Part shown: in pieces, positions 1 to 6,761 of the stretch | How the letters are laid out: the number at the start of each line of letters is the position of its first letter | How positions within the stretch are numbered: the stretch's first letter is position 1 | Assembly: GCA_934502905.1 (NCBI GenBank) | Contig: CAKSVK010000056.1 | Coordinates: 1 to 19,851 of the forward strand | DNA: 19,851 bases | Origin: an uncultured Chitinophagaceae bacterium | Lineage (GTDB): Bacteria; Bacteroidota; Bacteroidia; Chitinophagales; Chitinophagaceae | Direction: 5' to 3' | Translations under genes and position numbers: made by a program | The notes under the pieces: model-generated | What the model saw: the letters and a program-made list of their open reading frames with translations, nothing else | Database searches by the model: none | Told to the model about the DNA's origin: nothing

Positions 1-72
1 TGGGGAATCTCCTTCTTTTGGGGCGACGCGGCTCCGGGAAAGTAGCGTAGTTAGTTGGGGGACACCGGTGAT
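1..72. other. Non-coding window edge downstream of truncated sensor
   Basis: GC-rich sequence immediately 3' (minus strand) of the stop of the propeller gene. Translated in any minus-strand frame it gives nothing like the Y_Y_Y domain that should follow the propeller. It therefore looks like unrelated sequence joined to the gene rather than a simple frameshift. I see no gene or terminator here. Confidence 0.4.
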
Positions 73-2109
73 TCACTCCTCAATTTCGCTGGAGTTATAT
101 TTAGAGATGAAACGCCGGGCTTCCTCCAGGGGAAGATTGTTGATCCTGATATCCGAAATAACAACCGGCGAAGCAGGGTTATTTCTGCGGATATGCTGCG
201 GATAAAAAATATTCATGCCCCTGATGCCGCCAAACATCATTTCACCGGATTGTAAAACCAGTGCGGCATTATAACTGAACTGGTTACTCTGCAGTCCGTC
301 CGACTGAGAATAGTTGGTGAACTTTTGAGTGGTCGGGTTGAATTTTGTCACGCCGTTGTAAGTGCTCATCCACAGGTTGCCTGCGTTATCTTCCAGTATA
401 TTCAGAATAACGTTGCTGCAAAGCCCGTCCTTCTCCGAAAATCTTTTGTAGGTACCGTTTTCCCGGTTAAACAAGAGCAACCCTTCATCTTCTGTGCCTA
501 CCCAAAACCTGCCGGATCTGTCTTCATAAATAGCACGGACCCTGTTGCCTATACGGAAGCGGGTATGCTGCTTGTTTCTTTTATCAATTTTTATCAATGT
601 GGTCATATCGCCCACCCACATTGTTCCGTTTTTATCTTCGATAATGGTAAGGATCTCGGGAAGGTTTTCATCAAACAACCGGAAGGTGTTCGTCCTCCTG
701 TCGAACAGGTACAGGCTGCCCGTGCTAAAAGTGGAAGCCCAGATATTGTTCTCCTTATCTTCAAACAGCTTCCATACATTTTTGTCAAGCCGGTTATAGG
801 AGGTATTAAAACAATCAAATCGTTCAAATGTTTGTGACGCTCTGTCAAGCCTGCAAACCCCACCATCCCAGGTCGAGATCCATAGGTCCTGCTTATGATC
901 TTTTAACAGGGAAGTGACCAGGTTTCCGCTGATGGAACCGCTGTTGCCGGGGTCATGCCGGTAGTTTGTATAAATATTCCGATTCCTGTCCCAATAGCTT
1001 AACCCACCTCCATCTGTTCCTATCCAGATATTATGATGATCATCTTCACAGAACGAAGAAACGAAATTGCTGGGCAGGGAATTACGGTCTTCCGGGTTGA
1101 GCCGGATCGTTTTAAAACGGGAAGTCTGCGCTTCCAGGATATTAATGCCGCCCCGCAATGTTCCCACCCATATGCGATCTTCGCGGTCGATATAAATATC
1201 GTGTACGGCAGCGCTGGATAACCGCCTGTTATCGTGTACGCCAAAGGTTTCCAGCTTACGGGTACACCGGTCAAATATCGATATGCCATAGCCGTCTGCT
1301 CCTACCCAGAGCTTGCCATCAGGCTGTAGCAAAAACTGCATGATCTTATAACCTGTAGACGCGATCTGTGTAACGGTATGCCCGTTTTTTCCCAGCTCGA
1401 ATACCCAGCCGTTATCAGTGCCCACGAACACTACATCATCGTTCGTACTTTTAAGGGCCGTACCGTTTTTGATATGGCTGTTGAATACCGAGATAGTTCC
1501 GTTGTCTTTATCATACCGACATACACCTGCACCACGAATATTCAGCCATATTGTATTTTTTTCATCCACGTCCACAGATGTCACCTCATAATTCACATCT
1601 CCATTAAATGAAACCTGTATAATGGAATCCTTTTTCCTTTCGTAAACAAGCAGCCCGTCTTTAAAAGATCCGATAAATACATCTCCGGATCGGTCGCTTT
1701 TAACCGTATTTACCCCCCGCACCGGCACGGTTTGTCCTGCCTGTGCATCGCGGAATTTTGCCGTAGAAAATCTCGACAATACGGGATCGAATATGCTCAC
1801 CCCTTCCATTGTCCCTATCCATATCCTGTTGTCTGTATCACCGGCTATGGAAGTAATACGATTGAAAACGAGTGTATTATCGTCTCCCGGTTGCTTCTTA
1901 AAAACTTTTACCTGGTACCCGTCATACCTGTTCAGTCCATCGTAAGAACCAAACCACATAATATTTTTCCTGTCCTGGTAAATACATGTAATGGAATTAT
2001 TAGACAGTCCCTGCTCAATTCCAAGGTACCTTATTGCAATCGAGTCGGAAGCAGTGCTGTTAACAACTGTTATTAACAGCAGGTATAGTAGCAGCCATTT
2101 TATTTTCAT
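73..2109 (-). CDS. Two-component regulator propeller protein, truncated before Y_Y_Y/kinase
   Basis: Periplasmic sensor half of a hybrid two-component system (HTCS), 678 aa. I chose the ATG at 2109 because it opens a signal peptide (MKIKWLLLYLLLITVV, then NSTASDS). The longer GTG start at 2217 only adds non-signal residues and overlaps the upstream stop. Fourteen regulator-propeller repeats are visible, such as NRIWIGTMEGVSIFD, HNIWIGTDGGGLSYWD and GRFWVGTEDEGLLLF, which fits two seven-bladed propellers. The last repeat (GEMMFGGIRGMNIFY) leads into the linker VVISDIRINNLPLE, which in HTCS proteins begins the Y_Y_Y domain, but the protein ends about 17 residues later at SSEIEE. A full HTCS is about 1300-1400 aa and carries Y_Y_Y, a membrane helix, histidine kinase, receiver and AraC-type HTH. 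All of these are missing, so it probably cannot signal alone. It lies 104 nt downstream of the lactate dehydrogenase gene, probably in the same transcript. Confidence 0.85.
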   Translation of the reverse strand: MKIKWLLLYLLLITVVNSTASDSIAIRYLGIEQGLSNNSITCIYQDRKNIMWFGSYDGLNRYDGYQVKVFKKQPGDDNTLVFNRITSIAGDTDNRIWIGTMEGVSIFDPVLSRFSTAKFRDAQAGQTVPVRGVNTVKSDRSGDVFIGSFKDGLLVYERKKDSIIQVSFNGDVNYEVTSVDVDEKNTIWLNIRGAGVCRYDKDNGTISVFNSHIKNGTALKSTNDDVVFVGTDNGWVFELGKNGHTVTQIASTGYKIMQFLLQPDGKLWVGADGYGISIFDRCTRKLETFGVHDNRRLSSAAVHDIYIDREDRIWVGTLRGGINILEAQTSRFKTIRLNPEDRNSLPSNFVSSFCEDDHHNIWIGTDGGGLSYWDRNRNIYTNYRHDPGNSGSISGNLVTSLLKDHKQDLWISTWDGGVCRLDRASQTFERFDCFNTSYNRLDKNVWKLFEDKENNIWASTFSTGSLYLFDRRTNTFRLFDENLPEILTIIEDKNGTMWVGDMTTLIKIDKRNKQHTRFRIGNRVRAIYEDRSGRFWVGTEDEGLLLFNRENGTYKRFSEKDGLCSNVILNILEDNAGNLWMSTYNGVTKFNPTTQKFTNYSQSDGLQSNQFSYNAALVLQSGEMMFGGIRGMNIFYPQHIRRNNPASPVVISDIRINNLPLEEARRFISKYNSSEIEE

Positions 2110-2213
2110 ATGGTAAAATCCGGCAGTTGTTGCGCTACTGTAAAAATAGAACTTCCCTGCAAAATAACCCGGTGTTACGGAGCTTCTGTGGATAAGCGGC
2201 AAATAAGGCAATA

Positions 2214-3206
2214 TCACACCAGCATTACAGGCGATTTGTCCGGCATGGTACCTTCGGACAAGCGGAAAATGCTGTCCAGTGTTGTCTGTGCAATTTCTGA
2301 CAGGGCTTCTTCTGTGAAAAAAGCCTGATGTGCAGTTATGAGTACATTGGGGAAGCTCATGAGGCGCTGGATGTTATCATCCTCAATGATGCTGGCCGAG
2401 AGGTCCCTGAAGAAAAGCTTTTCTTCCTGCTCGTATACGTCTATGCAAAGGCTGCCAACCTTTTTGTTTTTCAGGGCTTCTATAATGTCTGCCGTATTGA
2501 TCAGTCCGCCCCGGCTGGTGTTTACGATCGTTACACCTGTTTTCATCATGTCAATCGTTTCCCTGTTGATCAGATAATGGTTCTCCTCCGTTAACGGACA
2601 ATGAAGGGAAATGATATCGGCATGCTTCAGCAACTCATCAAGGCTGACATAGGATACATCTTTCAGGCTTTCGTCCGGGTACAGATCGAAAGCCAGCACA
2701 TTGCAGCCCAGCCCCTGCACGATCTTAATGAATGATCTTCCGATCTTACCGGTGCCGATCACACCCACGGTCTTCCCGTTAAGGTTATAGCCGAGTAATC
2801 CATTCAGGGAAAAATTCTGTTCTCTTACACGATTGTAAGCCTTATGCGTTTTCCGGTTAATAGTCAGTATCATCGCCAATGCATGCTCCGCCACTGCCTC
2901 CGGCGAGTAAGCAGGCACACGGCACACCCTTATGCCAAGCCTTTCAGCCGCCTCCCGGTCCACGTTGTTAAATCCTGCACAGCGCAGCGCTACCCATTTG
3001 ACACCGTTAGCCGCAAGCGTTTCTAAAACAGGAGCGGACAGCTTGTCATTTACGAAGGCACAAACGGCTCCGGCATCTTTTACAATGCCTGCAATATGCG
3101 GTCCCAGATGGGTTTCAAAATAATCAATTTCGAACCCGTAATCTTTGTTGTATTTGTCAAAAAATATCCTGTCGTAGGGCTGTGTTGAAAAGAACGCTAT
3201 TTTCAT
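2214..3206 (-). CDS. ldhA: D-lactate dehydrogenase (2-hydroxyacid dehydrogenase family)
   Basis: Cytoplasmic NAD-dependent enzyme reducing pyruvate to D-lactate, regenerating NAD+ in fermentation. The 330 aa match the family length. It has a split catalytic domain (about 1-100 and 300-330) around a Rossmann domain with GTGKIG at 151-156. The three catalytic residues of D-2-hydroxyacid dehydrogenases are present at the right spacing: R232 in NTSRGGL, E261 in DVYEQEEK and H293 in ITAHQAFF. The DVYEQEEKLFF and TAHQAFFTEEAL segments are those of fermentative LdhA rather than phosphoglycerate or glyoxylate dehydrogenases. The ATG at 3206 is 39 nt after the DUF1080 stop, and a 6-bp hairpin lies between them (3223-3238). 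No own promoter of phylum consensus is evident, so co-transcription with the DUF1080 gene is likely. Confidence 0.93.
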   Translation of the reverse strand: MKIAFFSTQPYDRIFFDKYNKDYGFEIDYFETHLGPHIAGIVKDAGAVCAFVNDKLSAPVLETLAANGVKWVALRCAGFNNVDREAAERLGIRVCRVPAYSPEAVAEHALAMILTINRKTHKAYNRVREQNFSLNGLLGYNLNGKTVGVIGTGKIGRSFIKIVQGLGCNVLAFDLYPDESLKDVSYVSLDELLKHADIISLHCPLTEENHYLINRETIDMMKTGVTIVNTSRGGLINTADIIEALKNKKVGSLCIDVYEQEEKLFFRDLSASIIEDDNIQRLMSFPNVLITAHQAFFTEEALSEIAQTTLDSIFRLSEGTMPDKSPVMLV

Positions 3207-3222
3207 TTCGCAGGTTTTAAAT

Positions 3223-3238
3223 CCGGTGGTAGCACCGG
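3223..3238 (-). other. Small hairpin in DUF1080-ldhA gap
   Basis: CCGGTG-GTAG-CACCGG is a perfect 6-bp stem with a 4-nt loop in the 39-nt gap between two minus-strand genes. On the minus strand it is followed by ATTTAAAA rather than a uridine run. It could be a partial attenuator or an mRNA-processing site, but is not a convincing terminator. Confidence 0.3.
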
Positions 3239-3245
3239 TGATAAG

Positions 3246-3950
3246 CTAAAGCGTTTTTATTTTGATATTCCGGAACGAAATTCCCTTGGCCCAATCCTGG
3301 AGTACAATATGCCCCCTGGTATGCCTGCCAAAATCCGGGAAGTTCTTAAAGTGAGTTTGAGCGATCATATCCGGCCATTCTCCAGCCTTAAAATCCTGAC
3401 GGGTAGTCAAAATCTCGTTGAGATAAAATTCCACTTTTCCATCCTGTTGTTTGATCCTGGAATGGTTCCATTGTCCGGCAGGCTCCAGCTTTAGGTCAGC
3501 GCCCTGCCAGGGAAAACCAAAGATACCACCTGTTTTTTTCGTAGTCACCTCAAAATCCTGGTGGGAAAAATCCAGCAGCTGGTATTCGGGACCGGAAGCC
3601 CAGGCGGTAGGATTGTCGGGCTTTTCAGCCACATTGATAAAAACGCCGCTGTTACCTCCCTCCGTTATCTTCCAGTCAAACTTCAGATCGAAATTCTCGT
3701 ATTCCTTATCTGAAACAAGGTCGCCATGTGGGAAATCACTGCCGGTCCGGCAAACCAGTTCCCCGTCTATTGCCGTCCATGCTGACGGAACCTCACCCTT
3801 GTTGTATATATGCCATCCGCCTGTTGAAACACCATCAAACAGCAGTTCCCACCCCTCCTCTGCCTCCGCCTTTGTCAGCTCATTAGGTTGTTCTTTTTTG
3901 CCCAGACAGCCTATCCCCAAAACAATCATTAATATGGTCAGATATCTCAT
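3246..3950 (-). CDS. DUF1080 (3-keto-disaccharide hydrolase fold) lipoprotein
   Basis: Exported protein of 234 aa. A short hydrophobic leader ends in LGIGC, making C15 the probable lipidated residue of a somewhat atypical lipobox. The rest is one DUF1080 domain, a concanavalin-like jelly roll. Its hallmarks are GWELLFDGVSTGGW near residue 32, FDLKFDWKITEGGNSGVFINV near 90-107, EYQLLD, KKTGGIFGF, QWNHSRIKQQDGKVEFYLN, and the C-terminal GHIVLQDWAKGISFRNIKI. The family includes periplasmic enzymes that cleave 3-keto-glycosides, often beside GMC or Gfo/Idh oxidoreductases. No such partner is present here, so the substrate is unknown. It is the first gene after a strong promoter (4025-4056) and has a roughly 70-nt structured leader. 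Confidence 0.88.
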   Translation of the reverse strand: MRYLTILMIVLGIGCLGKKEQPNELTKAEAEEGWELLFDGVSTGGWHIYNKGEVPSAWTAIDGELVCRTGSDFPHGDLVSDKEYENFDLKFDWKITEGGNSGVFINVAEKPDNPTAWASGPEYQLLDFSHQDFEVTTKKTGGIFGFPWQGADLKLEPAGQWNHSRIKQQDGKVEFYLNEILTTRQDFKAGEWPDMIAQTHFKNFPDFGRHTRGHIVLQDWAKGISFRNIKIKTL

Positions 3951-3956
3951 GAATAA

Positions 3957-4018
3957 CCCGGTTTTAATGTTTCCTGATAGAAATTACCCGGCTGATCTTA
4001 TTCCAGTATAAAACCGGG
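3957..4018 (-). promoter_or_regulatory. Structured 5' leader with alternative pairings upstream of the DUF1080 gene
   Basis: The predicted mRNA 5' end begins CCCGGTTTTA (minus strand, 4018-4009). The exact complement TAAAACCGGG lies at 3966-3957, ending 6 nt before the start codon. A third copy of the core, CCGGG, lies midway near 3987-3991 and could pair with the same 5' CCCGG. Two mutually exclusive hairpins are therefore possible, one of which would bring the 5' end next to the initiation region. Regulatory function is inference only. Confidence 0.35.
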
Positions 4019-4024
4019 AAAAAA

Positions 4025-4056
4025 CAAATATAAATATGTACCACTCCACAAACAAA
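4025..4056 (-). promoter_or_regulatory. Bacteroidota-type promoter for the DUF1080-ldhA-sensor unit
   Basis: On the minus strand, TTTG (4056-4053) is followed after exactly 20 nt by TATATTTG (4032-4025). This matches the Bacteroidota -33/-7 consensus TTTG-N~20-TAnnTTTG. Predicted transcription start is near 4018-4020, giving a leader of about 70 nt before the ATG at 3950. Confidence 0.75.
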
Positions 4057-4092
4057 GTATCTGCTGTAAAATATATGTCCAAATGCAGCCAA

Positions 4093-4123
4093 AGAATAAT
4101 AAAATACAGGCAGAAGCCTGTAT
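4093..4123 (-). terminator. Intrinsic terminator after MFS gene
   Basis: On the minus strand ATACAGGC (4123-4116), loop TTCT, GCCTGTAT (4111-4104) forms a perfect 8-bp stem followed by TTTATTATTC. It starts 9 nt past the MFS stop codon and separates that gene from the promoter at 4025-4056. Confidence 0.8.
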
Positions 4124-4132
4124 ATATCCAGA

Positions 4133-5308
4133 TCATTTCTTCAGCAGGTAGGCTATAGCTACCAGTATCAGCAAGGCGACCAGACATCCGAATGCTATCG
4201 CCAGAGAAAACTGATGCGCCACGATACCCAGCAAAGCAGGTCCTGCAAGCTGCCCGCCATACCCCAGGGTAGTTACTACAGGAATACTGACCGTGGGCGG
4301 TATACCGGGTAGCTTGCCTGCATCCGAGAAAAATATCGGAACAGTATTGGCCGCACCTGCTCCTAATAACACGTATCCGGACAATACGCCATACAGCCCC
4401 GGGCTTACAATAGTAATGGCAAATCCAAGGGCCGCGATCAGGCTGCCACCTACCACCATTGTTTTGTTATTCCACCGCTCCACCAGCTTATCACCGGTTA
4501 AACGGACAAAGGCCATCGCGATAGAAAATGCAGCATAACCGGCTCCTGCAAATTCCGGACTTACGCCCTTATCGTCCCGCAAAAAAACAGCGCTCCAGTC
4601 CAGTACAGCCCCTTCCGACAGGAAAACTGCGAAACACATCAATCCCAAAAATACTACGCCCCCGTTCAGCCACGAAAGCCGGTTATTGTTCTCCCCGGCA
4701 GGCGGTGGCTTGTAAAACTGCCCGATCACAGCTTTCTCTTCCGTAAAGCTGAAAAGGTATTTAAACTGGCTGACAGCAATCATGACCAATAATACGGATA
4801 TGCCAATGGCTGCAGGAACAGGTTCCAGCCCGAATTTAATAAGCAATCCAAGTCCAAGCGCTCCCAGCAATCCGCCCACGCTGTACAATCCGTGCAAAGA
4901 AGACATGATCGGGCGACCATACAGGTTCTGCACCTGCACGGCATGGGCATTCATAGCTACATCAATAGAACCAATGCCCGCACCGAAAAGCAGCAGGACA
5001 GCCGCCATCGTAGTACCGGAATCCAATATCAGCAGCAACGGTAACATCAGGGCGATGATCAGCGCGGAAAACAATATTACGATACGGCTGCCGAACCGGT
5101 TGGCCAACATACCGGCAACGGGCATCATCACCAGGGCGCCGCCGCCTAAAAACAACAGGAGGATACCCAGGTGCGCATCGTGCATCGCCAAACGATCCTT
5201 GGCATAAGGTACCATCGGCGCCCAACTGGATACACCTAATCCGCAAACTAAAAAAATCAACTTTGTTGCCCACCGGGTTCTGCCTAATCTTTTCAGGTCT
5301 GTATGCAT
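4133..5308 (-). CDS. MFS transporter, YbjJ-like
   Basis: Inner-membrane transporter of 391 aa with about 12 hydrophobic segments. The N-terminal WAPMVPYAKDRLAM followed by LGILLLFLGGGALVMMP resembles the YbjJ-type branch of the major facilitator superfamily. Motif A is clear at 66-75 (GMLANRFGSR) in the loop after the second helix. The start ATG at 5308 places a positive cluster (KRLGRTRWATK) before helix 1. Substrate unknown: YbjJ relatives are described only generally as putative sugar or efflux transporters. It has no operon partner: it is followed by a terminator, and 352 nt separate it from the efflux operon upstream. Confidence 0.88.
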   Translation of the reverse strand: MHTDLKRLGRTRWATKLIFLVCGLGVSSWAPMVPYAKDRLAMHDAHLGILLLFLGGGALVMMPVAGMLANRFGSRIVILFSALIIALMLPLLLILDSGTTMAAVLLLFGAGIGSIDVAMNAHAVQVQNLYGRPIMSSLHGLYSVGGLLGALGLGLLIKFGLEPVPAAIGISVLLVMIAVSQFKYLFSFTEEKAVIGQFYKPPPAGENNNRLSWLNGGVVFLGLMCFAVFLSEGAVLDWSAVFLRDDKGVSPEFAGAGYAAFSIAMAFVRLTGDKLVERWNNKTMVVGGSLIAALGFAITIVSPGLYGVLSGYVLLGAGAANTVPIFFSDAGKLPGIPPTVSIPVVTTLGYGGQLAGPALLGIVAHQFSLAIAFGCLVALLILVAIAYLLKK

Positions 5309-5660
5309 AAGGGCCTGAAAATATGTAAAATAATACAGTTTCGATCAACCCCGTCTCCTTTTCCTTGTATCGTTGAACCATTAAGCGTTTAAGGAACATT
5401 AAGAAGTTACCTCCCGCACCCGGGGCATTGGCTCTACAGAAAGACACCGGTATTCACGAATCTTTATCCTTCTTTCGAGGGCTTTGCATGCGCGGTGTAT
5501 GCTCGGGCTACAAGAATGTTGCGACAGGAAAGGCAGTCCTCAACCTATCAAAAGATCCCTGCGAAGTAAAAGAATATCAACACTCCGTGTTGCTTTATCC
5601 CAATGGTCTCCCGGATAAATATTCCTCAAATGCACCTTATTGATCCGTCCGCAGGCAATC
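5309..5660. other. 352-nt intergenic region between efflux operon and MFS gene
   Basis: This should hold the 3' end of the efflux transcript and the promoter of the MFS gene, both on the minus strand. I found neither a good terminator nor a perfect TAnnTTTG box. A plus-strand frame stays open from a TTG at 5428 to 5643 (71 codons, beginning MALQKDTGIHES), but it has no recognisable domain and an unconvincing start. I do not call it as a gene. Confidence 0.4.
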
Positions 5661-6752
5661 CTATTTCACAGTAGTCCCCTCCCTTATTTCATCGGATGCA
5701 TGCAGGATGATCTCATCCCCGTTATGCAGGTCGCCGAAGATCTCCATAAAATCATTGGCGGTAAGTCCGACCTGTATATCCCTGTAAGCAGCTTTACCGT
5801 CCTCAATCTTAATAACATATTGCCGTTCTGTAGAACGCACAATTGCATGGTTGGGAACCAGCAGGGAGCTGGCGCTCGATAAAAGCGGGATATATACTTC
5901 TGCATACATACCGGGTTTCAGAAGCTGGCTCTTGTTTTGAATATCGATCTCGATAGCCTCGGACCGGAGGCTGCTGAGCGCATTAGCCGACCTGCTGATC
6001 TTTGCAGTATGCTCTTTACCCGGCATGGCATTGTAAGTAAACTTTACAGGACTCTTCAGATCTACCTTATCCACATACGCTTCGGGTATAAACACTTCCA
6101 GTCTTAATTTTTCCAGGTGCTGCAGCACCAGCAAAGGCAGGTCGGCTTTGCTTCCGGGTCCCACCAAGGTGCCGGCAGATACGTTTCGCTGGATAATAAC
6201 ACCATTAAAAGGAGCCGTTACCTGCAGGTATCCTTTCACGTTACTCATCGCTTCCATATTCGATTTCTCCGACATGACCACTGCGTCGTCCGCTTTCATT
6301 TTCGACAAAGCGTTGTCCAGGTCCAGCGGCGCCACTGCGCCCACTTCTTTGGAAGCTTCCAGCAAACGCCGGTATTTATCCCGGCTGGCCGCCGCATTTT
6401 CCTGCGCATGTGTAAATTTTGACATAGCCGCCTGTACCTGCGATTCCAGCTCGGGCGCCTCCAGTGCCAACAGCATCTGGTTCTTTTTTACAAGGCTGCC
6501 CCGGTCTACATTAACGGATTTGATGAACCCGTTCACCTTCGCGTAGATATTCACTTCTTCAAAAGGCTTCAACTGGCCCGGCAGCTTTACATAGCTGGCA
6601 AGCGGCTGCTCCACGATGGCGCCGATCTCATACTTACTTTTATTATCCAGTACTTTACCGGCACCCGTCATATCCACAGGTTGCTGCTTTTGCTTACAGG
6701 CAGCCAGCACCAGTAAAAATGTCGCATAGCTCAGAAATTTGTAAACGCTCAT
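5661..6752 (-). CDS. RND efflux periplasmic adaptor (membrane fusion) lipoprotein
   Basis: Bridges the inner-membrane RND pump and the TolC-like channel. It has 363 aa and an excellent lipobox (LVLAAC, lipidation at C19). The order is typical for HlyD/AcrA adaptors. A first barrel-sandwich half comes with KLPGQLKPFEEVNIYAKVNG and GSLVKKNQMLLALEAPELES. A short helical hairpin follows at about 105-155. The second lipoyl half is VTAPFNGVIIQRNVSAGTLV. A beta-barrel domain (LRLEVFIPEAYVDKVDLKSPVKF) and a membrane-proximal domain ending LHNGDEIILHASDEIREG complete it. The gene starts 9 nt after the permease stop and is the last gene of the operon. Confidence 0.93.
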   Translation of the reverse strand: MSVYKFLSYATFLLVLAACKQKQQPVDMTGAGKVLDNKSKYEIGAIVEQPLASYVKLPGQLKPFEEVNIYAKVNGFIKSVNVDRGSLVKKNQMLLALEAPELESQVQAAMSKFTHAQENAAASRDKYRRLLEASKEVGAVAPLDLDNALSKMKADDAVVMSEKSNMEAMSNVKGYLQVTAPFNGVIIQRNVSAGTLVGPGSKADLPLLVLQHLEKLRLEVFIPEAYVDKVDLKSPVKFTYNAMPGKEHTAKISRSANALSSLRSEAIEIDIQNKSQLLKPGMYAEVYIPLLSSASSLLVPNHAIVRSTERQYVIKIEDGKAAYRDIQVGLTANDFMEIFGDLHNGDEIILHASDEIREGTTVK

Positions 6753-6761
6753 ATCCGTAAT

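Noticed and set aside
2110..2217. GTG-initiated extension of the sensor gene overlapping the ldhA stop
   Set aside because: The ATG at 2109 directly opens a signal peptide; the extension would bury it.
63..3242. CACCGGTGAT found just after two different stop codons (63-72 and 3233-3242)
   Set aside because: The CACCGGTG core is a short palindrome with further similar occurrences inside coding sequence; too weak to call a repeat family.
5428..5643. 71-codon open frame on the plus strand
   Set aside because: Unconvincing TTG start, no domain, no promoter, antisense to its neighbourhood; kept only as an open question.
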